A program made the position numbers and the translations under genes. Below, in pieces: positions 17,896 through 26,339 of a DNA stretch of 64,000 nt (its first letter is position 1; the number at the start of each line of letters is the position of its first letter). This DNA is from Danxiaibacter flavus (GTDB taxonomy: Bacteria; Bacteroidota; Bacteroidia; Chitinophagales; Chitinophagaceae), in the NCBI RefSeq assembly GCF_041060425.1, contig NZ_JAULBC010000001.1, forward strand, positions 1,240,001 to 1,304,000, read 5' to 3'. The notes under the pieces are model-generated. The model saw nothing but the letters and a program-made list of their open reading frames with translations. It did no database searches and was not told where the DNA came from.

Positions 17896-18474
17896 TTATT
17901 TTGCCGGCTTCATGGCAACACCTGCATTGGGAAAGCTTTCCATTATTTTGCCCATTGCTTCGCCTATAGCTGCGTCAGGATCTTTTGATGGCTTATCAAT
18001 TTCTTTGTTGCCAATGCCCTGCCAAACCAGCTTTTTGGTATTTGCATCTATTACGTCTACTATTATTGAGCCGTCTTTATAATGCTGTACATCATAAGTT
18101 GTGGTAGAAGATGCTCCAAAACCACCACCATATGCATATGGTCTGTAGTATCCGCCATAGCCATAATAGTTGGTGTTTGCGCTAACAGATTTCATGTCTT
18201 TCAGAATAGCTGTGGTATTAACCCATACATCAGGAGTAGAGCTTTCTGTGTAGCCTTTTTGGGTCATTTGCGCTTTAACGGCATTGATAATGCGATCCTG
18301 GTTTAAGGAACTGATCGAGCTCTTGATGGTATCATTATGGTAGATGGCGAAAGTCTTGTAGTTTTGAAAGCTTACATTTTTATCATAGTCCGAAGTAACT
18401 TTCAAACTTGGTGCACATGATACCAAACTGATTACTACGAAAAGCAGCATTGCTGCATAGATAGATGTTTTCAT
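17896..18474 (-). CDS. DUF4136 lipoprotein
   Basis: 192-aa lipoprotein from the ATG at 18474. The signal peptide ends in the lipobox LVSC (Cys22), so it is lipid-anchored, probably in the outer membrane. The mature part follows the DUF4136 pattern: YKTFAIYHND near residue 45, then a beta/alpha fold with a Gly/Tyr-rich insert (YYGYGGYYRPYAYGGGFG) and ending with IGEAMGKIMESFP. Its function is unknown. A second DUF4136 lipoprotein lies 0.7 kb away with a beta-barrel gene between them, so the three may work as an envelope module. Confidence 0.8.
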   Translation of the reverse strand: MKTSIYAAMLLFVVISLVSCAPSLKVTSDYDKNVSFQNYKTFAIYHNDTIKSSISSLNQDRIINAVKAQMTQKGYTESSTPDVWVNTTAILKDMKSVSANTNYYGYGGYYRPYAYGGGFGASSTTTYDVQHYKDGSIIVDVIDANTKKLVWQGIGNKEIDKPSKDPDAAIGEAMGKIMESFPNAGVAMKPAK

Positions 18475-18571
18475 ACGTGATGTTATTTTGGTGATGTTTA
18501 AAACGTTATAAAAATGGTTTCTCACAGTCAAATCAGATCGTTCTCCAATTGTAGTTCTCAATAAAAGAAGT

Positions 18572-19180
18572 TTAGAATATTCCGGCTATGCCGATGTTTA
18601 CACAGAATTGTTTAAGGCCATTAATATCGAATTCGTCGTTTTTATTGGTTGCTATATTATAGCTTACACCAACAAGGCCTGCAACACCTCTTCCAAACTG
18701 CAACAATGCGCCAACTTCAGGCCGTGCAACAAAGCCCCAGTTGTTACTTGTTAAGCCGTAAATGTTGAAGTAGGCATTTTGTTCCGCATATTGACCGCCA
18801 AGACCAATGCCAACATAAGGTTTAAATATTTTGTTGTCTGTTTGAAAATAATAGTGCCCTGTAAGTGTTATTGGCAGCGTATAAACCTCCCGTATCATAT
18901 CAGTGGTTACTGCCCCGCGATGCCCATCGTCGTAAGTTTTAGTGCCAACGTACTGCTCAAAGGAATTCCAGCTGATTGCAGCGCCGATGGAAAATTGTTT
19001 ATTGACCATTCTTCTGTACTCAACTCTTCCTCCGGCCCAACTTGTTTTGTCGAGGTAGTTGCTGTTTGTTGGAAATGCTACCTCCCATGAGATCGCGGCT
19101 ATGTTCGGATGCGTTTGTGCATGGCTGGATGCAAAACTTACCATTCCCAGCACAAACAATAATAATTTTATCTGCTTCAT
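18572..19180 (-). CDS. Outer-membrane beta-barrel protein
   Basis: 202 aa with a signal peptide (residues 1-21, ending SSHAQ). The mature part carries about eight amphipathic strands (ISWEVAFPTNSNYLD, FSIGAAISWNSFEQYVG, LTGHYYFQTDNKIFKPYVGIGLGGQ) and ends in Phe, typical of OmpW/OmpA-like barrels. It lies between two DUF4136 lipoproteins on the same strand, 24 nt after the upstream one. No specific substrate can be named. Confidence 0.75.
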   Translation of the reverse strand: MKQIKLLLFVLGMVSFASSHAQTHPNIAAISWEVAFPTNSNYLDKTSWAGGRVEYRRMVNKQFSIGAAISWNSFEQYVGTKTYDDGHRGAVTTDMIREVYTLPITLTGHYYFQTDNKIFKPYVGIGLGGQYAEQNAYFNIYGLTSNNWGFVARPEVGALLQFGRGVAGLVGVSYNIATNKNDEFDINGLKQFCVNIGIAGIF

Positions 19181-19204
19181 ATCAATGAGTTTAAGTGTAT
19201 GTGG

Positions 19205-19834
19205 TTAGTTTGCATTAATGTATGGTGATTGTTTAAATGACGTGTTGATGGCATCAACTCCTCTTTGAACGTTTGTGCCTACGTCAGAACCCACTGCTCC
19301 GCCCATATAGCCGTTCCATAATACACGAAGCTGTTGTTTACTGTTGGCGTCTTTAAGGTCTACCATGTCTAAAATAACTGTGCCTGTAGTAACCACATAA
19401 GTTATTGACCATGGATAGTAGTAAGGGTAATACCATCCCCAATACCAGGGATCCCACCAGCCGGGATATCCCCACCACCAGCCAGGATAGCTCACGCCAA
19501 CGTTAAGCGTTTTAACAACGCCAAGGTTAAAACCAATGTCAGGATGGTTGTTTTTTGCCACGAAGGAATATCCCCTGGCATTCATGTTGTCCTTTACTGC
19601 CTGTACAAGTTTCTTTGCATTATCATCAAACAAAATGGTATCTTTTGACGAACTGGATAAGTAGGTTATAGTATCCGAAATGTAATAGGTTTTAAACGAA
19701 TTAAAAGCAACAGATGTATCCGCATTTGTAATAACAACAAAGTTGGATGAAAGCTGGTCGTAATCAGGGGACTTTCTGCACGATGCCGTTAAAAGTCCTG
19801 CAGCAATAAGAAAAATTAAAAGGTTTCTCTTCAT
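19205..19834 (-). CDS. DUF4136 lipoprotein with aromatic-rich insert
   Basis: 209-aa lipoprotein with lipobox LTASC (Cys19). It belongs to DUF4136 (FNSFKTYYISDT near residue 45; LVQAVKDNMNARGYSF near residue 80). The loop at about 115-145 is extraordinarily rich in Trp, Tyr, Pro and Gly, longer than the matching insert in its paralogue at 17896. The promoter-like AATCTTTG lies 2 nt upstream of the ATG. It heads a probable three-gene unit with the barrel and the second DUF4136 protein. Confidence 0.8.
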   Translation of the reverse strand: MKRNLLIFLIAAGLLTASCRKSPDYDQLSSNFVVITNADTSVAFNSFKTYYISDTITYLSSSSKDTILFDDNAKKLVQAVKDNMNARGYSFVAKNNHPDIGFNLGVVKTLNVGVSYPGWWWGYPGWWDPWYWGWYYPYYYPWSITYVVTTGTVILDMVDLKDANSKQQLRVLWNGYMGGAVGSDVGTNVQRGVDAINTSFKQSPYINAN

Positions 19835-20318
19835 AACAAAGATTTAATGTGAACGAAAAATCCGACGCGTTTTTTTAAGCCGGGTTTGATGTTTTTTTAT
19901 TTATGACATTGACAATGCCTGTATTAACCTGTTTTAGCAGCCGGTCTGTTTAAGATCATCAGCTAAGAGGTATCTCTGCTTCCTCACTATCTCTTCCATT
20001 GATCTTCTTACGCTATATCGGCCGGCTATTGGCTGCATCATTCCGAATTGATTTTGAGCATCCGGAATGACCTCAATTGCCAGAACGATTACATGCTTTG
20101 TTTAACCGGTACAGAATACACCGTTACAGCTTTCGATAAGGGGGATTAGCCATGTGGTTGTGAAGAGGGGTAGAATAAATACACTATTTATCCTGGTCGC
20201 TATACTATCTCTTAGTATCTCTGAGAATTTTATAGCTATCTCTATTTAACAAAAGAGTTTTTCTTTTGTTTAATTAGGAAGGAATTTTTTATCGCCGCAA
20301 CAATTTTTAATCTTTTTG
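19835..20318. other. Divergent intergenic region, no gene seen
   Basis: About 480 bp between the DUF4136 gene (minus) and the DUF481 gene (plus). It contains short hairpin-prone and AT-rich stretches but no reading frame, known RNA motif or repeat that I can support. Promoters for both flanking genes should lie here. Confidence 0.4.
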
Positions 20319-21344
20319 ATGAATATAATAAGGTTGACCCTGATAGTCTTTTATCTTTTCTGTGTCTGTTCTATTTGCGGGCAGTCCAAAGATTCCCTGT
20401 ATTTAAATAATGGACAGATACTCGTGGGAGATATAAAAGGGATAGACCTGGGGGTACTGACGATTGATGATCTGGATCTGAAACTGGTTAAGATTAAATT
20501 GTATAAGATCAGGCGTTTGCAGTCAATGCATGTTTTCAGAATAGAGACCAATTCCCGGAAGGGTTATTATGGCAGGCTTATAAGCGATTCCGTCGCCGGC
20601 AAGGTTGTTATTATTTCAGCTGATGAACGGGAATCTGTTTGGTTAACAGATATTAATGAATTGATTCCGTTGGACAGAAGTGTTTTGGGAAGGCTGGATG
20701 GAAATCTTACTGTTGGTTTCAGCTATTCAAAATCAAGCGGTATAGGACAGGTTAACTTAAGTTCATCAGTGCTTTATTTGTCAAGAAGATTTGAGCATCA
20801 ATTAACGGCAACGGGATTGTATTCAATTGATTCGGCAGGATTGTCCCGCGATCGCGAAGATGTAGCATTGTTCAGTACATATAGTTTTACACCAACCTGG
20901 TTTGCCGCCGGTGCGGTTAATTATCAGAGAAACCTCGAACTGTCAATTGCAAGAAGATTCCAGGAAATGATAGGCGGCGGCAATAAGATAATTCTAAAGA
21001 AAGAGCTTCAATTACTGCTCATAACAGGCTTAACCTTTACGCAGGAAACGAGTACGGAAGGGGTTTCGCGGGGACTTTTGCTGGAATGGCCGGTTATGTT
21101 CCGGTTTAATTTTTTCAGGTTCCGTAATCCGAATATTCAGGTCAGTACTTCACAAACATTTTATACGGGAATAACGGAGGCTGGCCGCTTTAGGTTTGAT
21201 GGATCTACAGGCTTCTCATGGGAGCTTGTTACAAACTTTTCGCTGTCCTTAAACTTTTATAACAACTATGACAGCAGACCGCCGGGCAACACCAAAAGCA
21301 ACGCAGATTTTGGTACAGTGGTAGGTATTACGTATAAGTTTTGA
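20319..21344 (+). CDS. DUF481 family outer-membrane protein
   Basis: 341 aa from the ATG at 20319; a TTG one codon earlier is less likely. The signal peptide is about residues 1-20 (ending CSICGQ). An N-terminal half of about 110 residues is followed by a C-terminal beta-barrel of the DUF481 type (NLTVGFSYSKSSGIGQVNLSS ... GTVVGITYKF), ending in Phe. The N-terminal part resembles small beta modules that bind membranes or peptides. No enzymatic motif is seen. It is convergent with the next gene, with 1 nt between the stops. Confidence 0.75.
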   Translation: MNIIRLTLIVFYLFCVCSICGQSKDSLYLNNGQILVGDIKGIDLGVLTIDDLDLKLVKIKLYKIRRLQSMHVFRIETNSRKGYYGRLISDSVAGKVVIISADERESVWLTDINELIPLDRSVLGRLDGNLTVGFSYSKSSGIGQVNLSSSVLYLSRRFEHQLTATGLYSIDSAGLSRDREDVALFSTYSFTPTWFAAGAVNYQRNLELSIARRFQEMIGGGNKIILKKELQLLLITGLTFTQETSTEGVSRGLLLEWPVMFRFNFFRFRNPNIQVSTSQTFYTGITEAGRFRFDGSTGFSWELVTNFSLSLNFYNNYDSRPPGNTKSNADFGTVVGITYKF

Positions 21345-21345
21345 G

Positions 21346-22653
21346 TTAAAAAGTTTCAACAAGATTAAGGTACAGTCCTTTTGATTTGTTCAGCCCCCAT
21401 GCATAGTCCGCAGTAATGTTTGTTCCTGTTTTTTTATCCAGCAGGATACGCACACCAAAGCCATAACCCGGATCTATATATTGAAAAAGTTTGATGGACT
21501 TATCGTCTTTTGATGCAGTGGTAGCATTGATGAACCAGACGCCGCTGAGCAGGCCATTGCGATTGATAGGAAAACGATGCTCCATTTCCAGGTACATCAT
21601 GTTTGGTCCGCGAAATCTTCCCTGTACATATCCCCGGCCGGAACGATTATAAGTATCCCATGTTATTGAAGGAGTGGCGAGATAAGGTAATTTGCCATTT
21701 AACAACAGAGAGGTCCAGTACCAGAATGCAAGTATATTGGTCGGGGTTTTATGGGATAAGCTAATATATTTTCGTGCATCAAAAAATAATTGTGTAGCGC
21801 TTCCAGAGCTTGTTAAAAAAGATGGGTAGAAATTAAAAGCAAGGTTTGTATAATAGCCTTTTGTGGGGCGTATGGTATTGTCCCTTCCTTCCTTTATGGC
21901 GGTAATGCCAATGCCGGTTAGTACACTACTGCTGGTAGATGTAATGCCGTTCCGCGTATTGTATGCTGCGTAGTTGGTTGGATGACCGCCCGAATCGGCA
22001 TTTGCTCTCGAATCATCAATAGCGAAATGGTAATCCAGGTTGAGTGAAACACCTACATAGGTTTTATAGGCAACTTTTTTTAGTATGGAATTGTACAATC
22101 GCATGTATTTATACTTCATGTTTTGGGCGTAGGTTATCGCATCATTTTTTACGCCGTTTATGTCAGTTTCAGCACCGTTGCCATTACTGTACGGATCTCC
22201 TGTTCCCAAACCGTAAGTGTTCTGGTTAAAAACCATCAGTCTCCAGTCTGTCTTAACAAGCCAGCTATCTTCTTTCAGGAAAAGATTGCTTTTTGCCTGT
22301 AAGATGATTTGCTTGTTTGTTGTGAGGTTTGCGCCATAATTGATGGTAGATAAATGCACTTTGTCAGGATTGCCCAGCGATATAGCCTGTGCTACAGCAA
22401 TGCCCAGCATAAATCCCTGGGCAGGGTTGTAGCCCATAAATGGTAATATGTTGGTGTACATTTTATGTGGTACAATGGCCGCATTAGCACCACCCCCGCC
22501 AGGCTTTTTAAGAAATTTTACATAGTCTGACAGATCTTTTATTCCGCTTGTATCCCTGGGTTTTATAGTGATAGTATCCGTTATCGGGCTGGTATTTTGC
22601 GCTGAAGCAATATAGGCCGGCAGACAGGCTGCAACCAGCAGTAGCGGCTTCAT
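21346..22653 (-). CDS. BamA/TamA family outer-membrane protein
   Basis: 435 aa from the ATG at 22653, which yields a signal peptide (MKPLLLVAACLPAYIASAQ); an upstream in-frame extension to 22791 has no signal and is rejected. After about 70 residues the rest is a barrel of the Omp85/surface-antigen type (VLTGIGITAIKEGRDNTIRPTKG is the typical D15 motif region), ending in a Phe-terminated strand. No POTRA domains are seen, as in the similar gene at 12713. Function unknown; it could be an accessory export barrel. Confidence 0.8.
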   Translation of the reverse strand: MKPLLLVAACLPAYIASAQNTSPITDTITIKPRDTSGIKDLSDYVKFLKKPGGGGANAAIVPHKMYTNILPFMGYNPAQGFMLGIAVAQAISLGNPDKVHLSTINYGANLTTNKQIILQAKSNLFLKEDSWLVKTDWRLMVFNQNTYGLGTGDPYSNGNGAETDINGVKNDAITYAQNMKYKYMRLYNSILKKVAYKTYVGVSLNLDYHFAIDDSRANADSGGHPTNYAAYNTRNGITSTSSSVLTGIGITAIKEGRDNTIRPTKGYYTNLAFNFYPSFLTSSGSATQLFFDARKYISLSHKTPTNILAFWYWTSLLLNGKLPYLATPSITWDTYNRSGRGYVQGRFRGPNMMYLEMEHRFPINRNGLLSGVWFINATTASKDDKSIKLFQYIDPGYGFGVRILLDKKTGTNITADYAWGLNKSKGLYLNLVETF

Positions 22654-22845
22654 AACATATTTGAGAATGAAATAGCCGATACCTGCATCAGGTATAATTG
22701 AAGTAGTGTTTTGGTGCATGAAACGCATTATTTGTTCATTGCAAATGGCGTAATTTGATTGTGCAGATTGCACAGAATAAAAAGGCCGCATGTTATTGAT
22801 AACATGCAGTTGCGGAAATTGTTTTGAAAATTTATAATTAAGGCA

Positions 22846-23110
22846 TTAAAACTGTGTCAATTACATGTATAACACCATTGCTTTGATATACGTCCTTAAT
22901 CGCGCCCCTGGCTTTATTTCCCCGGAATCTTTCAGCCATGAATTTTTCCATCCATCACAAAACCGATCCTTTCTCCCCTGACAGTGGTCGCGGGTTGCAG
23001 TTTTTATTCTTTGAATTCTGCTCCTTAAGCATTTTGTTGTCCCATTTGCCTGCAATCGCATTGTTTAGCAGTGCCTGGTGTTGGTTGATTTTTGTCGGAT
23101 GAGATCATTT
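22846..23110 (-). pseudogene. Fasciclin domain remnant (decayed gene)
   Basis: Translating the minus strand, the last part reads SNGVIHVIDTVLMP and a stop, the hallmark C-terminus of a fasciclin (FAS1) domain. Upstream, the homologous text is scattered over different frames (NQHQALLNNAIAGKWDNKMLKE, then ATTVRGERIGFVMDGKIHG) with in-frame stops. It is therefore a frameshifted, truncated copy of a secreted FAS1 protein gene, not the 66-aa reading frame that happens to overlap it. The N-terminal part and signal peptide are missing. Confidence 0.75.
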
Positions 23111-23160
23111 GCGGGAAAAGCATCTTCGCCGATTCGGTTGTGAAAAATTTTTGGAGCGCA

Positions 23161-23192
23161 AACAAAAAGCGCCCTTATTAAAGGGCGCCTTT
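23161..23192 (-). terminator. Intrinsic terminator of the small membrane protein gene
   Basis: On the minus strand, a perfect 8-bp GC-rich stem (GCGCCCTT / AAGGGCGC, 23069-type arms at 23169-23176 and 23181-23188) with a 4-nt loop is followed by TTTTTGTTTG. It lies about 30 nt beyond the stop codon at 23218. Confidence 0.85.
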
Positions 23193-23217
23193 AAAAGTAT
23201 CGAATAATAATGTTTGA

Positions 23218-23400
23218 TTACTTTTTGAACAAGGGCATGATAACAAACCGGAGTATCATAATAATTAATGCAATGAGGAACATGAAAATGGAAATGCGGT
23301 TCATGCCATGCATATATTTTACATAACGATTGGGTGGCGGTGTGCCAGGTTCTCTTTTCCTGATGTATAAATATTCTGCTATTTGCCTGAAGAAACCCAT
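23218..23400 (-). CDS. Small single-span membrane protein, DUF6728-like
   Basis: 60-aa protein: a basic, aromatic N-terminal half (FFRQIAEYLYIRKREPG), a conserved-looking YVKYMHGMNR segment and one C-terminal membrane helix (about residues 36-57) ending in KK. The layout fits a small conserved family in Bacteroidota, which I believe is DUF6728, function unknown. Real coding status is supported by a perfect promoter box (23416-23423) upstream and an intrinsic terminator downstream. Confidence 0.7.
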   Translation of the reverse strand: MGFFRQIAEYLYIRKREPGTPPPNRYVKYMHGMNRISIFMFLIALIIMILRFVIMPLFKK

Positions 23401-23415
23401 GGTGTTTTTTATTTA

Positions 23416-23423
23416 CAAAGCTA
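23416..23423 (-). promoter_or_regulatory. -7 promoter element TAGCTTTG
   Basis: On the minus strand TAGCTTTG matches TAnnTTTG exactly and lies 15 nt upstream of the ATG of the 60-aa membrane protein. No good TTG is seen at -33. Confidence 0.55.
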
Positions 23424-23738
23424 GGATTTTTTCGGGGAACCACGGAGACAGGGCGACACGGGCGAAACACGGCTTTTTGCCACGAAGCCGCAAAGCCGTA
23501 AAGTAGCACAAAGAAAGCGGCGGAAGAAATTGTTAAAACAGGTACGCCTGATTAAGCAACGACGAGCATATTTTATTATGAAATCCGGTCACATTTCACC
23601 AAGGGCGATTGTGTAAACGTAAATGCATGTACACATTGTCAATTTTCAATTCTTCAATTGTCAATTAATTAACGGGGGCACATGTTTTGTAACAATTTAG
23701 GCGGGCAACCTTAATCGCAGCCTTTCAAATAATGGATC
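23424..23738. repeat. Intergenic repeats (CACGGAGACA-type and CAATTGTCAATT-type)
   Basis: 23440-23515 holds degenerate words ACCACGGAGACAGGGCGACACGGGCGAAAC and CCACGAAGCCGCAAAGCCGTAAAG. 23636-23670 holds TTGTCAATTTTCAATTCTTCAATTGTCAATTAATT. Both are examples of the short-period intergenic repeats seen elsewhere in the window. No gene is seen here. Confidence 0.7.
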
Positions 23739-25016
23739 ATGAGAATGTACAATTTCATATTCCTACTGTTAATTGTGCCACAGCTTTCAATCGCACAGTT
23801 AAAGGATAGCCTGCCGCCGCCACATGCGACCAAATCGCATATGAACTTCAGCCACGTCACAGGATGGAAGAACGGGAAGAAGCCTATGGCTCCCGAAGGT
23901 TTTGTTGTAGAGCTATATTATGAGGGTTTGCAAAACCCGAGATGGATGTATGTTTTGCCAAACGGAGATGTACTGGTAGCTGAAGCCAATTCTCATCATA
24001 GCTTTTTCGAAAAAATAGGTGCAGCTATTGTCGGTGCAAACCAATCCAACAGCATGAAAAAAAGTGCTGATCGCATTACACTGCTTCGTGACGAGGATCA
24101 TGACGGAAAACCGGAAATAAAAACTACATTTTTAAGTGGACTCAATCAGCCATTCGGCATGTTGCTTATAAACAACCATTTTTATGTGGGCAATACCAAT
24201 GCAGTGATGCGTTACACTTATGAAATCAATGCTACTGGCATCACCTCACAGGGAGAAAAAATAACAGATCTGCCTGACGGCAAAATAAACAGGCACTGGA
24301 CAAGGAACCTTATTGCTAATAAGAACAATACCAAAATATATATTGCTGTAGGTTCAGGAACTGATCACGGTGAAAAGGGATTGGAGCATGAAAAGCTAAG
24401 AGGAAATATATTAGAGATCAATTCTGATGGAAGCGATTTGCGTGTCTATGCAAGCGGTCTTCGTAATCCTGTAGGCATGGGCCGGGCGCCTGAAACCGGA
24501 ACATTATGGGCCGCGGTAAATGAACGTGATGAGCTGGGTGATAATCTTGTGCCTGATTATATTACCAGCATTAAGGAAAATGGCTTCTACGGCTGGCCCT
24601 ATTCTTACTATGGGCAACATCCTGATCCACGCGTGGATCAAACAGCTCCTGACCTGGTTCAGCGGGCAATTGTCCCCGATGTTTCCCTGGGTGCTCACAC
24701 GGCTTCGCTGGGACTGGCATTTTACGATAAAACGGCTTTCCCTGAAAAATACCGTAATGGGGCATTTGTTGCACAGCATGGTTCGTGGAACCGCAAGCCT
24801 ATTGCTGGTTATAAGGTTGTATTTGTTCCTTTTAAAAACGGTAAACCTTCCGGTGATCCCGAGGATTTCTTAACAGGGTTTATAGAAAATCCAGGCGGTA
24901 AAAAAGTGCATGGGCGCCCTGTAGGCATTGTCGTTTTACCGGACGGCTCAATGCTTATTGCTGATGATACCAGTAATAAGATCTGGAGAGTAATGTATAA
25001 AACAAATAGGAATTAG
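23739..25016 (+). CDS. PQQ-dependent sugar (sorbosone-type) dehydrogenase
   Basis: 425 aa with a signal peptide (residues 1-19, ending SIAQ), so periplasmic. The fold is the six-bladed propeller of soluble glucose/sorbosone dehydrogenases, with typical blades at NGDVLVAEANSHH, GLNQPFGMLL, GSGTDHGEKG, YASGLRNPVGM and VLPDGSMLIADDTS. These enzymes oxidise aldoses with PQQ and Ca2+. No PQQ biosynthesis genes are in this window, so the cofactor would have to come from outside or from a distant locus. It is monocistronic. Confidence 0.85.
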   Translation: MRMYNFIFLLLIVPQLSIAQLKDSLPPPHATKSHMNFSHVTGWKNGKKPMAPEGFVVELYYEGLQNPRWMYVLPNGDVLVAEANSHHSFFEKIGAAIVGANQSNSMKKSADRITLLRDEDHDGKPEIKTTFLSGLNQPFGMLLINNHFYVGNTNAVMRYTYEINATGITSQGEKITDLPDGKINRHWTRNLIANKNNTKIYIAVGSGTDHGEKGLEHEKLRGNILEINSDGSDLRVYASGLRNPVGMGRAPETGTLWAAVNERDELGDNLVPDYITSIKENGFYGWPYSYYGQHPDPRVDQTAPDLVQRAIVPDVSLGAHTASLGLAFYDKTAFPEKYRNGAFVAQHGSWNRKPIAGYKVVFVPFKNGKPSGDPEDFLTGFIENPGGKKVHGRPVGIVVLPDGSMLIADDTSNKIWRVMYKTNRN

Positions 25017-25094
25017 CAATTCAATATCGTTTAGTTAAGAATGCATAGTCAACTTTGGGAGATATTTCCTGTTGTGCAAGACAACAAATTTTAC

Positions 25095-25366
25095 AACAAA
25101 CACCGCATCGTTGCCCCTCTGCGTTCGCCGCGTGAAACCAAAAACACATACATTTTGATTAATTCGCATAAAGTTTCAGCCTTCTGGCAAGTCGCTGCGT
25201 CTCTGCCTCTTTGCGGTTCGCCCGCGCTAGACTGCAAATACAAGCTTTTTTCCTTAACTCCTATAAAGTTCAGCTTTCTGGTAAATCGCCGCGTCGTTGT
25301 TCCTTTGCGTTCGCCGCGTGAAACCCTAACCTCTGAACCCGTGGCCGCCGCGTGAAACCAACAAAC
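25095..25366. repeat. Degenerate TTTGCGTTCGCCGCGTGAAAC repeats
   Basis: Three to four degenerate copies of a module reading roughly CGCCGCGTCGTTGCTTCTTTGCG followed by TTCGCCGCGTGAAAC (around 25105, 25192, 25288 and 25343). The same module is amplified at 26340-26760. The copies run up to the end of the CvfB-like gene. Apparent reading frames here are by-products of the repeat. Confidence 0.8.
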
Positions 25367-26206
25367 TCATGCTTCGTCCTTCGTCAAGCGTATGCCGTTA
25401 TCTTCAAATGCGATCTTATGCTGTTTGTATAAGTTGCCGGTGGTCATTTTAAATGTCTTTTTGCTCATGCCAAAAAAACTATAGATGTCATCCGCGGGTG
25501 ATTTATCATGATAAGGCAAAAAGCCATTGTTCTCATTTAACAGCCGCATGATCTTTGCGCCTTCATCTTCAACTCTTTTGTACCCTGAAGTTCCTGCAGC
25601 TACATCAATTTTGTTATCCTCACGGATCTGCTTGATAAAGCCTTTGAATTTGTCACCGATCGCAATATCCCGGTACACTTCATTAAAATGAAGTAAGCCA
25701 ATGTGTTTGTTATTGATGATAACTGCATACCCTATTTCCGTGCGACGGTATACAGTCAGCTCCACTTCATCCATTTCTTTCACAGTGAGATCATCGTTGC
25801 TGAGAAAGAAATCAATCTTTTCAGTTGCTGCTGCACGGCCGGTTTGTTCATCAATGTAAATCTTAACCAGGTAATCCGCACCAGGAAGCATGCGGCTTTT
25901 CTGTTTTGATTTAGGAACAAATAAGTCTTTCATCAGGCCCCAATCCAGGAATGCGCCTTGTGGTGTGCTGGCCACCGCTCTAAGCAGCACAATATCACCC
26001 ACTACACCTTTGGGCTTTTGGGTTGTTGCTATCACCCTGTTCTCGGAATCATGATACACGAATACTGTAAGTATGTCGTCAACCTTAACATTCTCAGGAA
26101 CAAATCTCTTGGGTAACAGCACATCTTCCTTGCCATCTGAAAGATAAGCGCCAAAATCGAACATGCGTTTTACCTGTAGCTGGTTGTATTCACCTATGTT
26201 AATCAT
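25367..26206 (-). CDS. CvfB-like S1 RNA-binding protein
   Basis: 279-aa cytosolic protein with the CvfB layout: several S1-like OB domains (FGAYLSDGKEDVLLPKRFVP at residues 18-37; GAFLDWGLMKDLFVPKSKQ near residue 83; GYAVIINNKHIGLLHFNEV near residue 154) and a C-terminal winged-helix-like region. CvfB proteins bind RNA and affect virulence-factor expression in Gram-positives; the role in Bacteroidota is unclear. A TACCTTCG box ends 4 nt before the ATG, suggesting a leaderless start. Confidence 0.88.
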   Translation of the reverse strand: MINIGEYNQLQVKRMFDFGAYLSDGKEDVLLPKRFVPENVKVDDILTVFVYHDSENRVIATTQKPKGVVGDIVLLRAVASTPQGAFLDWGLMKDLFVPKSKQKSRMLPGADYLVKIYIDEQTGRAAATEKIDFFLSNDDLTVKEMDEVELTVYRRTEIGYAVIINNKHIGLLHFNEVYRDIAIGDKFKGFIKQIREDNKIDVAAGTSGYKRVEDEGAKIMRLLNENNGFLPYHDKSPADDIYSFFGMSKKTFKMTTGNLYKQHKIAFEDNGIRLTKDEA

Positions 26207-26210
26207 GCCG

Positions 26211-26218
26211 CGAAGGTA
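26211..26218 (-). promoter_or_regulatory. -7 promoter element TACCTTCG
   Basis: On the minus strand TACCTTCG differs from TAnnTTTG at one base and ends 4 nt before the CvfB-like ATG. This is the same geometry as the boxes at 8498 and 26806. Confidence 0.45.
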
Positions 26219-26224
26219 GAGAAA

Positions 26225-26320
26225 AGCTGCGAGCTGTTAGCTATTGGCTTGGGGTATCAGGTGTCAGGTGTCAGGTATCAGGTGTTAGGAATAAGGTATG
26301 GGGTATGAGGTTTGAGGAGT
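26225..26320. repeat. Short-period CAGGTATCAGGTGTCAGG array
   Basis: Words GAGCTGTTAGCTATTGGC and then TATCAGGTGTCAGGTGTCAGGTATCAGGTGTTAGG with a period of 7-10 bp. The same two word families occur in the same strand sense just after the monooxygenase gene at 27830-27905, so they bracket a segment of about 1.6 kb. Confidence 0.8.
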
Positions 26321-26339
26321 TATATGTTAGTTTGAAGGA

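Noticed and set aside
22861..23061. 66-aa protein on the minus strand
   Set aside because: The frame is out of register with the fasciclin C-terminus visible in the same DNA; it is a by-product of the decayed gene.
23105..23509. 134-aa reading frame on the minus strand
   Set aside because: It runs antisense-like through the terminator and overlaps the better supported 60-aa membrane protein in another frame, and it includes intergenic repeat sequence.
25041..25355. 104-aa reading frame
   Set aside because: It is built on degenerate copies of the TTTGCG...GTGAAAC repeat and has no features of a real protein.
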